A stretch of 64,000 nt of DNA from Aphanothece sacrum FPU1. Lineage in GTDB: Bacteria; Cyanobacteriota; Cyanobacteriia; Cyanobacteriales; Microcystaceae. The DNA is taken from contig NZ_BDQK01000005.1 of assembly GCF_003864295.1 (NCBI RefSeq), positions 1 to 64,000 of the forward strand, in the 5' to 3' direction. The notes under the pieces were generated by a model, which made no database searches, was not told where the DNA came from, and saw only the letters and a list, made by a program, of their open reading frames with translations. The position numbers and the translations under genes were made by a program. This document shows positions 53,593-62,124 of the stretch, one piece after another. Within the stretch, counting starts at the first letter, position 1, and each line of letters opens with the position of its first letter.

Positions 53593-54336
53593 TTAATCGT
53601 CTAAATTAACGCCTAATTCTCTCAATTTAGCCGCTAAAACTTCTGCTCGTTGACGTTCTATTTCAACTTGTTGTTGTGCCATTTCAGCTTCCTTTTTAGC
53701 TGCTTCTGCGGGTAACAAAACTAAGTTTTTTTGTGCATCATAAAACCGTAACCAAGGTGCAGTTTCTTTAAGAATAGTTCCTCCCCAAGTGCCTAACCAT
53801 AACCCCAAACTTTCACACCATAACCATCCATTCTCATTCGCAATAAGGGGTTCATAACGTTGATTACTACCTAAACACCAACCTTGTAATGAGTTAGAAT
53901 TAAAGGGATCATAGACAAAATAATTAAACGTTTTAAAGATACGTTCATAGATTTCTTTTTTAATTCCCGTATCAATATCTGCTGTCGAAGGAGACATTAA
54001 TTCCACAATTACATCAGGATAGCGTCCCCCTTCTTCCCAAACTACCCAACCTTGTCGGGAGGTATCCCCTTCTACATCTAAAACTGTAAAAAAATCAGGC
54101 CCCCGAAAATCTTTATTTTTGACCTGTTCACTGCTGTAATAAATGAACATATTCCCCCCCGCAAAAAAATCCTCTCGTTCCGCTAAAGCTTGATAAACTG
54201 AATCAATCAAAACATTCATAGCAATGCGGTGACGATTACTTTCCATTGGTTCCCCATCATCAAAAATTAGATCCGTTGGCGGTAACGGAGGGTTATGATC
54301 GGTAATAATAATATTTTGGGTTTTAATAATACTCAT
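53593..54336 (-). CDS. Uma2 family (DUF820) restriction-like endonuclease fold protein
   Basis: 247 aa from the ATG at 54336 (the frame is open to 54405 but that part would lie over the upstream gene's end). PD-(D/E)XK-like motif: GPDFFTVLDVEG and PDVIVELMSPSTADID. The C-terminal 35 residues are a coiled coil (KKEAEMAQQQVEIERQRAEV), common in cyanobacterial members. These proteins are found in many copies in cyanobacteria and their role is not known. Confidence 0.85.
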   Translation of the reverse strand: MSIIKTQNIIITDHNPPLPPTDLIFDDGEPMESNRHRIAMNVLIDSVYQALAEREDFFAGGNMFIYYSSEQVKNKDFRGPDFFTVLDVEGDTSRQGWVVWEEGGRYPDVIVELMSPSTADIDTGIKKEIYERIFKTFNYFVYDPFNSNSLQGWCLGSNQRYEPLIANENGWLWCESLGLWLGTWGGTILKETAPWLRFYDAQKNLVLLPAEAAKKEAEMAQQQVEIERQRAEVLAAKLRELGVNLDD

Positions 54337-54401
54337 CTCTATACATAAAACTTTATTATAAGCAAAAGCCCCTACGTGCAATTGGCCCCCCCATAACTTC
54401 T

Positions 54402-55079
54402 TCAACCTGGTTCTCCGAAGCGATAGCCTTTGCCGTAGACAGTATAAATTAAAGTGCCTTCCGCCTCAATTTTACGGCGCAACAAACGCATTAAAGCTGC
54501 TAAAACATTACTATTGGGTTGTTCTTGATCTGTCCATAACTGCTGGTAAATTTGCTCATGGGTCAATAATTGGCCAGGATGCTGCATTAAATAAGTCAGT
54601 AGTTGGACTTCCTTCTCCGAGAGGTTCATGCCTCGTCCTTGACGATAAGCGACTTGATTATCCCGATCTAGTTCTAAATCTGCTACTTTTAACTTAGGAG
54701 TCGGAATCGCTTCAAATGAGGGAGAACGCCGCAATAAGGCCCGAACTCTCGCCATTAATTCTCGTAATTCAAAGGGTTTGACCAAATAATCATCGGCCCC
54801 CGCATCCAGACCCATCACCCGATCATCTACTGTATCCTTAGCCGTTAACAATAAAACAGGCGTATGTTTCCCTTGCGATCGCAATTGTTGACAAATTTCC
54901 ACACCTGTGTATTGAGGCAACATCCAATCGAGAATTAGGAGATCATAAGAATTAACCAAAGCCAACTGATAGCCAACTTTGCCATTATCAGCCACATCCA
55001 CCTGATAACCTTCACGGGATAACACACGGGTGAGAGGTTCAGTTAATTCGGACTCATCATCCACTAAAAGAATTTTCAT
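54402..55079 (-). CDS. OmpR-family response regulator
   Basis: 225 aa. Receiver domain with the phosphoacceptor aspartate in LLILDWMLPQYTG (about residue 51) and GADDYLVKPF; winged-helix DNA-binding domain at 130-222 with GRGMNLSEKEVQLLTYL and YTVYGKGYRF. It resembles RppA/ManR-type regulators. No histidine kinase gene is adjacent, so its partner is elsewhere. Confidence 0.88.
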   Translation of the reverse strand: MKILLVDDESELTEPLTRVLSREGYQVDVADNGKVGYQLALVNSYDLLILDWMLPQYTGVEICQQLRSQGKHTPVLLLTAKDTVDDRVMGLDAGADDYLVKPFELRELMARVRALLRRSPSFEAIPTPKLKVADLELDRDNQVAYRQGRGMNLSEKEVQLLTYLMQHPGQLLTHEQIYQQLWTDQEQPNSNVLAALMRLLRRKIEAEGTLIYTVYGKGYRFGEPG

Positions 55080-55102
55080 TGCTTCTTATAACTTGACACT
55101 GT

Positions 55103-55178
55103 GTTGGGTTTCGTTCCTCAAACGCCACTTCCTCTACTTGGGGAAACCCCAAGTAGAGGAAGTGGCTCCCCAACCTAC
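55103..55178. repeat. GTAGGTTGGGTT repeat, copy 4, interrupted
   Basis: Reverse-oriented copy of the 29-bp unit. GTTGGGTTTCGTTCCTCAA ends at 55121 and the remainder (CCCAACCTAC) resumes at about 55169. The gap of about 47 bp is a perfect hairpin (55122-55168). Confidence 0.85.
55122..55168. mobile_element. 47-bp perfect hairpin inserted in a repeat
   Basis: Arms GCCACTTCCTCTACTTGGGG at 55124-55143 and its exact complement at 55147-55166 with loop AAA. It sits inside copy 4 of the 29-bp repeat. It has no coding capacity and behaves like a small palindromic insertion. Confidence 0.75.
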
Positions 55179-55210
55179 CATGCCAAAATTTACTTGACAT
55201 TTGGATGCTA

Positions 55211-55232
55211 GGGGTCAACGGCCGTTGACCCC
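55211..55232. repeat. GGGGTCAACGG palindrome, copy 2
   Basis: Identical 22-bp palindrome to 53562-53583, followed by TACAG. The remaining sequence to 55431 is AT-rich and holds the upstream region of ndhD. Confidence 0.8.
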
Positions 55233-55431
55233 TACAGTCCTTAGTTTAAAACATTTAAAGACAAGAAGCCAATACCTCGGTTTATATCTATATTTATCCA
55301 TATAATTTTAAGCAATCATAGATATATATAAATGATTAAAATAAATTTTTTCTTTGTAACATCTCTTTTCAATTCGTTACAAAACTTTATACAATAGGGA
55401 GTGTGAACCTGAGTATATATCCCTATAAATT

Positions 55432-57015
55432 ATGTTTGATCTACAAATTCCCTGGCTAACAGCCATCATCCTTTTTCCCTTAGTGACTGCCTTTGCCATT
55501 CCTTTGATACCGGACAAAGAAGGAAAAACCGTTCGCTGGTATGCACTAGGAGTTAGTTTACTAAACTTTACATTAACAATTTACGCCTTTTCTAATCAGT
55601 ACAATTTTGACACAGTAGATTTTCAACTCAGTGAAACTTATGCTTGGGTTCCCCAAATTGGATTAAATTGGTCTGTAGGCATCGATGGGTTATCGATGCC
55701 TTTAATCGTTTTATCGGGCTTAATTACAAATTTAGCGTTACTAGGGTCTTGGAATATAGACCGTAAACCTAGACTATTTTATTTCCTGATGCTAGTGCTT
55801 TATAGCGCACAAATTGGGGTATTTGCTGCCCAAGATTTACTCTTATTCTTTATTATGTGGGAATTAGAGTTAGTCCCCGTTTATCTATTAATTTCTATCT
55901 GGGGTGGTCAAAAACGTTTATATGCTGCCACCAAATTTATTCTTTACACTGCTTTAGCTTCAATTTTCATTCTCGTATCTGCCTTAGCTTTAGCCTTCTA
56001 CGGTGATACAGTCACCTTTGATATGGCCCAGTTAGGCAGGAAAGAATTTCCTTTAGCCTTAGAAATCTTGGCTTATGCTGGCTTTTTCGTAGCATTTGCG
56101 GTCAAAATGCCTATTTTTCCCTTACATACTTGGCTACCTGATGCCCATAGTGAAGCACCTGCGGGTGTTTCTATGATTCTTGCTGGTGTATTGCTCAAAA
56201 TGGGCGGTTATGGACTAATTCGCTGCAATATCGAAATGCTGCCCCATGCTCACATTAAATTTGCGCCTCTGTTGGTTATTTTAGGGGTTATCAACATAGT
56301 TTATGGGGCATTTACCGCTTTTGCTCAAACCAACTTAAAACGTCGCCTAGCTTCTTCTTCTATCTCTCACATGGGTTTTGTCCTCATCGGGATTGCTTCC
56401 TTTAGCGAGTTAGGCATGAATGGGGCTGTATTACAAATGTTATCCCATGGATTAATTGCGGCGGCCTTATTCTTCTTGTGTGGGACAACTTACGAACGCA
56501 CTCATACCTTAATGATGGATGAAATGGGTGGTTTAGGGAAACAAATGCCCAAAACTTTCGCCCTATTTACTGCTGCTTCGATGGCATCTTTAGCCTTACC
56601 TGGAATGAGTGGTTTTGTGGCAGAATTAACGGTATTTTTAGGCATAGCTGAAAGTGATGCTTACAGTACCGCATTTAAGACAGGGGTGATTTTCTTAACG
56701 GCTGTGGGCTTAATTTTAACCCCTATTTATCTACTGTCAATGTTACGGGTTGTGTTCTACGGACAGAATAATAGTGAGTTAACTTTACCTAAGTTTCAAC
56801 TTGATGCTAAACCCCGTGAAATTTTTATTACTTCCTGTTTATTAATTCCTATCATTGTTATTGGGTTGTATCCTAAATTAGCGATGACTACCTATGATAT
56901 AAAAACCGTAGAAGTTGCCACTAAAGTTCGCTCAGTTTTGAGTGTATTTGCTCAGCAAAAACAGGTAAATAATGAGTTAGCTTCAACCGTATTAGTTGCG
57001 CCAGAAATTGACTAA
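55432..57015 (+). CDS. ndhD: NAD(P)H-quinone oxidoreductase subunit 4
   Basis: 527 aa, about 14 membrane helices. Proton-pumping subunit of NDH-1, acting in respiration and cyclic electron flow on thylakoids. Key parts are [23 protein letters not shown] (with the conserved glutamate), [30 protein letters not shown] (lysine and histidine path) and the lysine in [13 protein letters not shown]. Length matches NdhD1/D2-type subunits. Monocistronic. Confidence 0.95.
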   Translation: MFDLQIPWLTAIILFPLVTAFAIPLIPDKEGKTVRWYALGVSLLNFTLTIYAFSNQYNFDTVDFQLSETYAWVPQIGLNWSVGIDGLSMPLIVLSGLITNLALLGSWNIDRKPRLFYFLMLVLYSAQIGVFAAQDLLLFFIMWELELVPVYLLISIWGGQKRLYAATKFILYTALASIFILVSALALAFYGDTVTFDMAQLGRKEFPLALEILAYAGFFVAFAVKMPIFPLHTWLPDAHSEAPAGVSMILAGVLLKMGGYGLIRCNIEMLPHAHIKFAPLLVILGVINIVYGAFTAFAQTNLKRRLASSSISHMGFVLIGIASFSELGMNGAVLQMLSHGLIAAALFFLCGTTYERTHTLMMDEMGGLGKQMPKTFALFTAASMASLALPGMSGFVAELTVFLGIAESDAYSTAFKTGVIFLTAVGLILTPIYLLSMLRVVFYGQNNSELTLPKFQLDAKPREIFITSCLLIPIIVIGLYPKLAMTTYDIKTVEVATKVRSVLSVFAQQKQVNNELASTVLVAPEID

Positions 57016-57099
57016 GGTTGTCCGGTTCGATTAAGCTGTCACCCATCTAAATTAGTCCTATTCGACTGATGGAGAGATGGAGAGATGGAGAGATGGAGT

Positions 57100-57190
57100 C
57101 AGGACTTACGCAGATACGCTATTAGTAGGGTGGGTTAGTGATAGCGTAACCCACCGTGACACTATCGGTAGACTCTATGCGTAAGTCCTG
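57100..57190. mobile_element. 91-bp MITE-like element with CAGGACTTACGCA ends
   Basis: Terminal inverted repeats CAGGACTTACGCA (57100-57112) and TGCGTAAGTCCTG (57178-57190), flanked by GGAGT on both sides, although the left flank is itself an 8-bp tandem (GGAGAGAT) tract. Its centre (57126-57155) is a copy of the GGGTTA/TAACCC palindrome. No coding capacity. Confidence 0.7.
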
Positions 57191-57337
57191 GGAGTGATGG
57201 AGTGATGGTTTGACGGTTTTTTTGCGCGTGGTATCATTTTTATGTAGCAGTCCATTAACTAATAATTTTCCGCCACATTGCCTGATTATGTTAACGGCGG
57301 GATTGTCAAACTAATCATTTTGCTTGATATCATCACT

Positions 57338-57688
57338 ATGTCTTCTAAACGCCCTTCCTCAGACTCTAAATCCATCGCTTATCAAGAATTTGGCCCCTCA
57401 GCTAACTCTCAAGCTTTAGAACGAACAGTACCGGATTTACCCCCGCAACAACAAAATATCAGGATACAGGCAACTCGTTCGGGACGTAAAGGCAAAACCG
57501 TCACAGTTATAACCGGATTTCAACATAAACCGGAAACTTTAACAAACTTACTCAAACAATTAAAAAGTCACTGTGGTAGCGGGGGAACCCTTAAAGATAA
57601 TATCTTAGAAATTCAAGGAGATCATTGTCAAACCCTCTTAAAAATCCTGTCTGAGTTAGGATATAAAGTAAAAATTAGTGGCGGCTAA
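57338..57688 (+). CDS. SUI1/YciH-type translation initiation factor
   Basis: 116 aa from the ATG at 57338. Residues 40-115 are the SUI1 (eIF1-like) fold with ATRSGRKGKTVTVITGF and LKSHCGSGGTLKDNILEIQG; the C-terminal strand (ILSELGYKVKISGG) is complete. It is thought to affect start-codon choice. The frame is open 60 bases upstream, but the family begins later. Confidence 0.9.
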   Translation: MSSKRPSSDSKSIAYQEFGPSANSQALERTVPDLPPQQQNIRIQATRSGRKGKTVTVITGFQHKPETLTNLLKQLKSHCGSGGTLKDNILEIQGDHCQTLLKILSELGYKVKISGG

Positions 57689-57768
57689 AAAAATTAACCC
57701 TCCTCATTTTGAGAAAGGTTACAAGTCTCATTTATTTAATGGCCAATATTATGCTATTGTTTTGACAC

Positions 57769-57951
57769 CTAGTAGTTGCGCGATCGCTGTTTTCTACGAG
57801 TTGCTTCCTTACGCTTGCTCTTCTCTTGTGGCGTTTCAAAGAATTGATGCTTCTTGTAATCTGTATAAATTCCAGCTTTGGCCACTTGTCGCTTAAATCG
57901 ACGTAGAGCAGATTCGATGGGTTCGTTTTGACCTACGAGAACTTGGGTCAT
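57769..57951 (-). CDS. rpsU: 30S ribosomal protein S21
   Basis: 60 aa. [20 protein letters not shown] and a basic C-terminus ([15 protein letters not shown]) are standard S21. AGGAGG lies 15 bases before the ATG. Two 32-bp direct repeats are upstream (57996-58087), probably in its promoter region. Confidence 0.95.
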   Translation of the reverse strand: MTQVLVGQNEPIESALRRFKRQVAKAGIYTDYKKHQFFETPQEKSKRKEATRRKQRSRNY

Positions 57952-57995
57952 TAGTTAACTTTTACACCTCCTATGTTCTTTCAATTACTAATACG

Positions 57996-58087
57996 TAAAA
58001 CTGATACAACTTGGTATATTATGTCACATTGAATCACAATTACCCAACTGCTACATAAAACTGACATAACGTGGTATATTATGTCAC
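57996..58087. repeat. Two direct repeats of 32 bp, 60-bp period, upstream of rpsU
   Basis: 57996-58027 and 58056-58087 are similar, sharing TAAAACTGA and TGGTATATTATGTCAC. They lie in the gap between rpsU and ftn2 (both minus strand), so they could be part of the rpsU promoter or a 3' element of ftn2. Confidence 0.65.
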
Positions 58088-58222
58088 CTATTCGGTTTAC
58101 TTCCTGCAACAATTGCGAACCGTCGGCGGCACTCCCTACCAGTATAACCTATTTTTCTTGCCAAATCTCAGGTTTTTCAAAAAATAATGCATACCATATT
58201 TTGTTAATTTAGTCAAGTATAT

Positions 58223-60472
58223 TTATTGAACAACTTGAATATCCTGAATCAACCAACGGTCTTTTTCTCGAATCAAATCATAGCGAACCCGCAAATTATC
58301 ATTATAAGAGCGACCTAATTGTCCATTTTTATAGGATTTAGCTATTTCTTGAACATTTGCTTCAACAATGGCTTGATTAGGCTTATTTTGACTGGTTTTT
58401 AGGTATTTTATCTCAACTTTGTGTTGATAATTCCAATAAGTCTGAGTTTGTTTAAGTTTTTGGGCCCGATCACTCCAAAGAGATAACAAAGAATCGGATA
58501 AAATCCGATTAAATGACTCAATTTCATGTCTTTCTCCAAAAGCGTCAGATTTACTCGATAACCATAACTCAATCAACTGTTTAGCCCCTTCAGAAGTCAA
58601 AAGTCCACTCGACAAAATAATCTGAGCATCAGCAGCAGGAATATCAATCAAAGGTTGATGAACAAAAACCTCATACTGTCCGTCTTCTAAAGCAGATAGG
58701 GGAGAAGTTAGTTGTCCAATTCCTTGAACTGATAATCCTACTAACCCTAAAATGGCCAACCCTGCGGCTCCCAGCAACCAAGGAGAAGGTTTTAAGGCAA
58801 TTTTCCCTTGTTTTCGGCGACGGGATGGAGTCCGAGACAGTTTAGGGGTAGGGGGACTCGATAACTCAAGAGATGGAGGAACCACCACAGTTGTCTGTGG
58901 GGGACGAATATTAGTGGAACTTTTGGGGAGAGACTGATGTTTCTGAGGGGTTTTTTCAGTGCGATCGCGTTTTTTCTCGTCCCGACGACGACGAGAGGCA
59001 CGAAAATCAACAGAAATGGGGGCAGATGGAAGCAAAGCGGCCACCCCACCCCCTCCATTAGCAACAGCTTGAGACTGTTGATAGTAGCTACGAACTGAAG
59101 GCACTCTTTGTTGAACAACCCTAGCTTGGTTGCTACGAGAGACAGTTTTGGCCAGAGAAACTTCTTGTTCTTGTTGAGCATTCATAGCTATTTCTTGAGA
59201 TTCCCAAGATAATTGTTCCAAATAACTCTGAACTTCCTGATTAGCAAAATACTCTTTTAAAGAAGCTTTTTGAGTTATCAAATCCCGACAATGACTAAAA
59301 ACCTCTGTTTTGAGCCAACTTTCACTATATAAACATAGCCCAGGTAAAAGATCAGGAGATCCCTGAGAATTTTCTTTAATTATACTTAAAGCTTGAGTAT
59401 CTTGGCATTTTTCCAAAGCCAGAGTCGCGGTTTGAGTTTGACCTAACAACAAAGAACAAATCGCCTGTTCTAAAGAAACATCTTGACGATCACCTAAACC
59501 ATTGAGAATAGTTTGAGCTTCTAGAATTAAACTAGGTTGCTTATGAGCGAAACCACGAGCTATCAGGGCATAAACTGCCAAATAAGCGGCTACGGCTGAA
59601 GGCCGTTGAGATTCAGCCATAAATAGCTCTTGTTGTTCTTGGGCCGTCAGATAAGTGCGGATTTGTTGAATAAACCGTAAAAAATCATTAATATTTAACC
59701 CAGAGCGATCATTGCCACGGCCATCAATACCTTGTCGCTCTTGTAACATCTTTTGTAAAAGCTGTTTTCCTTCATTTCTAGGAACCTCATTATCCTCAGA
59801 CTCAGCTAATAACTCCAAAATCCGGTAAGGACGTAATTTATCGAGTTCTGTGTGAATTTCTGCTTGAACAGAGGGAAATAACGAATTTTGTTCCAATAAC
59901 GTCAGAGCTTTAATGCCTATCACCGCCGCTTGTTCATATTGTTCATGCTGCCAACGTTCTCGACTCAACTCTAAAAAAGCCAGGGCTACAGTGAGGATGA
60001 TATCGGGTCTAGTAGGATCTGATTTTATCACATTCTTGGGCAAACTATCCAGATAACCTTGCCCAAATTGAAGCACTAGCTCATATTCGCCTAATTCTTG
60101 AAAAATTAACAAAACTCCCACTAATTGCTCAGGAGTAATATCAATGCCTGGGATAGTGTCACTAGAAGAACTTTCTTCTAGGGGTTCGGCCCGTGACTTG
60201 GAAGGTTCTTCCTCAATAATAGACTCATCAGATAAAGTTTCTCTTAAGAATTGTGAGTCGTAAGCTTTTTTTTGTTCCGGTTTAGACAGAATGTTATAGG
60301 CTTGAGCAAGGAGTTGTTTACGAGTGGCGATCGCGGCTGGACTATATTCCCGACGGGGTAATTGCACACTACGATCCCGATAAGCCTGGGTGATTTGCTC
60401 ATCTGTTACTTGGGGGAAAATGCCCAAAATTCTGTAGTAGTCGAGGGGAATGTACACGGTTGACTTCCTCAA
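58223..60472 (-). CDS. ftn2: Cell division protein Ftn2/ZipN (ARC6 homologue)
   Basis: 749 aa, full length. Residues 8-75 are a J-like domain (DYYRILGIFPQVTDEQITQAY) without HPD; the long middle is helical; a single membrane helix lies at about 565-585; the C-terminal 120 residues are the DUF4101/IMS domain (LIELWLSSKSDAFG, WLIQDIQVVQ). It tethers FtsZ at the division ring and has no E. coli counterpart; plants have ARC6 for plastid division. Monocistronic. Confidence 0.92.
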   Translation of the reverse strand: MRKSTVYIPLDYYRILGIFPQVTDEQITQAYRDRSVQLPRREYSPAAIATRKQLLAQAYNILSKPEQKKAYDSQFLRETLSDESIIEEEPSKSRAEPLEESSSSDTIPGIDITPEQLVGVLLIFQELGEYELVLQFGQGYLDSLPKNVIKSDPTRPDIILTVALAFLELSRERWQHEQYEQAAVIGIKALTLLEQNSLFPSVQAEIHTELDKLRPYRILELLAESEDNEVPRNEGKQLLQKMLQERQGIDGRGNDRSGLNINDFLRFIQQIRTYLTAQEQQELFMAESQRPSAVAAYLAVYALIARGFAHKQPSLILEAQTILNGLGDRQDVSLEQAICSLLLGQTQTATLALEKCQDTQALSIIKENSQGSPDLLPGLCLYSESWLKTEVFSHCRDLITQKASLKEYFANQEVQSYLEQLSWESQEIAMNAQQEQEVSLAKTVSRSNQARVVQQRVPSVRSYYQQSQAVANGGGGVAALLPSAPISVDFRASRRRRDEKKRDRTEKTPQKHQSLPKSSTNIRPPQTTVVVPPSLELSSPPTPKLSRTPSRRRKQGKIALKPSPWLLGAAGLAILGLVGLSVQGIGQLTSPLSALEDGQYEVFVHQPLIDIPAADAQIILSSGLLTSEGAKQLIELWLSSKSDAFGERHEIESFNRILSDSLLSLWSDRAQKLKQTQTYWNYQHKVEIKYLKTSQNKPNQAIVEANVQEIAKSYKNGQLGRSYNDNLRVRYDLIREKDRWLIQDIQVVQ

Positions 60473-60509
60473 AGCGGGTGGCTCAATACACCTAAAATTT
60501 AGTATAGAG

Positions 60510-60931
60510 TTACGCTACCATTAATTGGGCGCGGATATCGTCAGATAAAAATAAAGTAGGTTGGAAAGATTGTAACTTAAAGTCTTGATTTATTGACACT
60601 CCTTGTTGCATGAAGATTTTACCTAGTAGTGCTTTTCCTACTAGAACCTTTTATCTTCAGTTTTCAAGGTACGTCTATCCTTAGATAGCTAGGTTTTTAG
60701 AGAGGTTGATTACCTTTCCTCTTTAAAAAACTATATCACATAAAATAAAAGCCATCCTACTAGAAGGCGATGCACTGAGCGATGCCGAAGTGACGGGGCT
60801 TTAAACCCAAATTTCCGGTAAAACTCTTTACTTAAGTCTAGGGGCCGATCCAGTTTACACTTTAAACTAGGGTTAATGATTTTTGCCCCTAAGGCCGAGT
60901 TATAATTCACCGTCTCTATAATTTTATCCAT
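60510..60931 (-). pseudogene. Small gene apparently interrupted by a 108-bp insertion
   Basis: The first part begins [20 protein letters not shown] and reaches SVHRLLVG. It then reads into an insert and stops at 60731. After the insert the frame continues LVGKALLGKIFMQQGVS to DDIRAQLMVA and a TAA at 60510. The 11-bp sequence TTCTAGTAGGA (coding LVG) occurs on both sides (60755-60765, 60636-60646) and the two parts join in frame, giving a protein of about 100 aa. I do not recognise it. Part of it (about 60767-60790) resembles an interspersed repeat, so the gene itself is uncertain. Confidence 0.45.
60647..60754. mobile_element. 108-bp insertion flanked by 11-bp direct repeats
   Basis: Ends show partial inversion (CCTTTTATCTTC on the left; complement of GGCTTTTATTTTA on the right). 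Internal stems include CTATCCTTAGATAG and AGAGAGG...CCTTTCCTCT. No coding capacity. The flanking 11-bp repeats look like a target duplication. Confidence 0.5.
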
Positions 60932-61003
60932 ATTTTTGGGTTTAGATGGATTGTCGGTGGCCCTTCAACGTATCTAGTTTTACTATTACATTTGTTTCTT
61001 TCT

Positions 61004-62038
61004 ATGGTTTCTGAACGCATCTTACCGAAATTTAACACAGCTTCTATCAAAATTAGCAAAGAAGAAGGGCTAGTTCTTTACGAGGATATGGTCTTAGGCC
61101 GCTTTTTTGAGGATAAATGTGCTGAAATGTATTATCGAGGCCGGATGTTTGGTTTTGTTCATCTCTACAACGGTCAAGAAGCGGTTTCTACTGGGGTGAT
61201 CAAAGCTTTACGCAATGGAGAAGATTATGTTTCGAGTACCTATCGGGATCATGTTCATGCCCTCAGTTGTGGAGTTCCTGCTCGTGAAGTGATGGCCGAG
61301 TTGTTTGGTAAGGCTACAGGCTGTAGTAAGGGGCGAGGCGGCTCTATGCACTTATTTTCGGCAGAGCATGGCTTATTAGGGGGTTATGCTTTTGTGGCCG
61401 AAGGTATTCCCGTAGCAACAGGGGCGGCGTTTCAGAGTAAATACCGACGGGAAGCGATGGGGGATCAAAACGCTGATCAAGTGAGCGTTTGTTTTTTTGG
61501 GGATGGGGCCAGCAATAATGGTCAATTTTTTGAATGTTTGAATATGGCGGCTCTTTGGAAACTGCCTATGATTTATGTGGTAGAAAATAATAAATGGGCC
61601 ATCGGTATGGCTCATGATCGGGCTACCTCTCAACCGGAAATTTACAAAAAAGCCAGTGTGTTTAACATGGTTGGCGTTGAAGTGGATGGGATGGACGTTT
61701 TGGCCGTGCGAAAAGTGGCTCAAGAGGCAGTAGAGCGCGCCCGTGCTGGAGAGGGGCCTACTTTAATTGAAGCTTTAACCTATCGGTTTCGGGGTCATTC
61801 TTTGGCTGATCCTGATGAACTTCGTTCTCCTGATGAAAAACAATTTTGGGGAGGACGAGATCCTATTGAAAAATTAGGAGCTTATTTAGTAAAAAATAAA
61901 TTAGCTGATCAAGAGGAACTCAAAGCCATTAAGGTTAAAATTCAAGGGGTTATTGATGAAGCGGTGAAGTTCGCGGAAGACAGTCCGGAACCTGATGCTA
62001 GTGAACTTTATCGTTATGTTTTTGCAGAAGATGAATAG
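61004..62038 (+). CDS. pdhA: Pyruvate dehydrogenase E1 component, alpha subunit
   Basis: 344 aa from the ATG at 61004 (a TTG 12 bases earlier is also open). Thiamine diphosphate motif [12 protein letters not shown] ... VVENNKWA; phosphorylation-loop region [25 protein letters not shown]. Forms the alpha2beta2 E1 that decarboxylates pyruvate for acetyl-CoA. The beta subunit gene is not adjacent, as usual in cyanobacteria. Confidence 0.95.
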   Translation: MVSERILPKFNTASIKISKEEGLVLYEDMVLGRFFEDKCAEMYYRGRMFGFVHLYNGQEAVSTGVIKALRNGEDYVSSTYRDHVHALSCGVPAREVMAELFGKATGCSKGRGGSMHLFSAEHGLLGGYAFVAEGIPVATGAAFQSKYRREAMGDQNADQVSVCFFGDGASNNGQFFECLNMAALWKLPMIYVVENNKWAIGMAHDRATSQPEIYKKASVFNMVGVEVDGMDVLAVRKVAQEAVERARAGEGPTLIEALTYRFRGHSLADPDELRSPDEKQFWGGRDPIEKLGAYLVKNKLADQEELKAIKVKIQGVIDEAVKFAEDSPEPDASELYRYVFAEDE

Positions 62039-62124
62039 TTTTTGAATAAATTATTTAGGGTACTTTGACCATATTTGAGTAAAATATCGGTTATCGCTAA
62101 CAAAATTGACTGAAATAACGCAAA

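Noticed and set aside
57678-57896. Plus-strand 72-codon frame
   Set aside because: Lies opposite rpsU, whose S21 sequence is unmistakable; the plus frame has no ribosome site or family.
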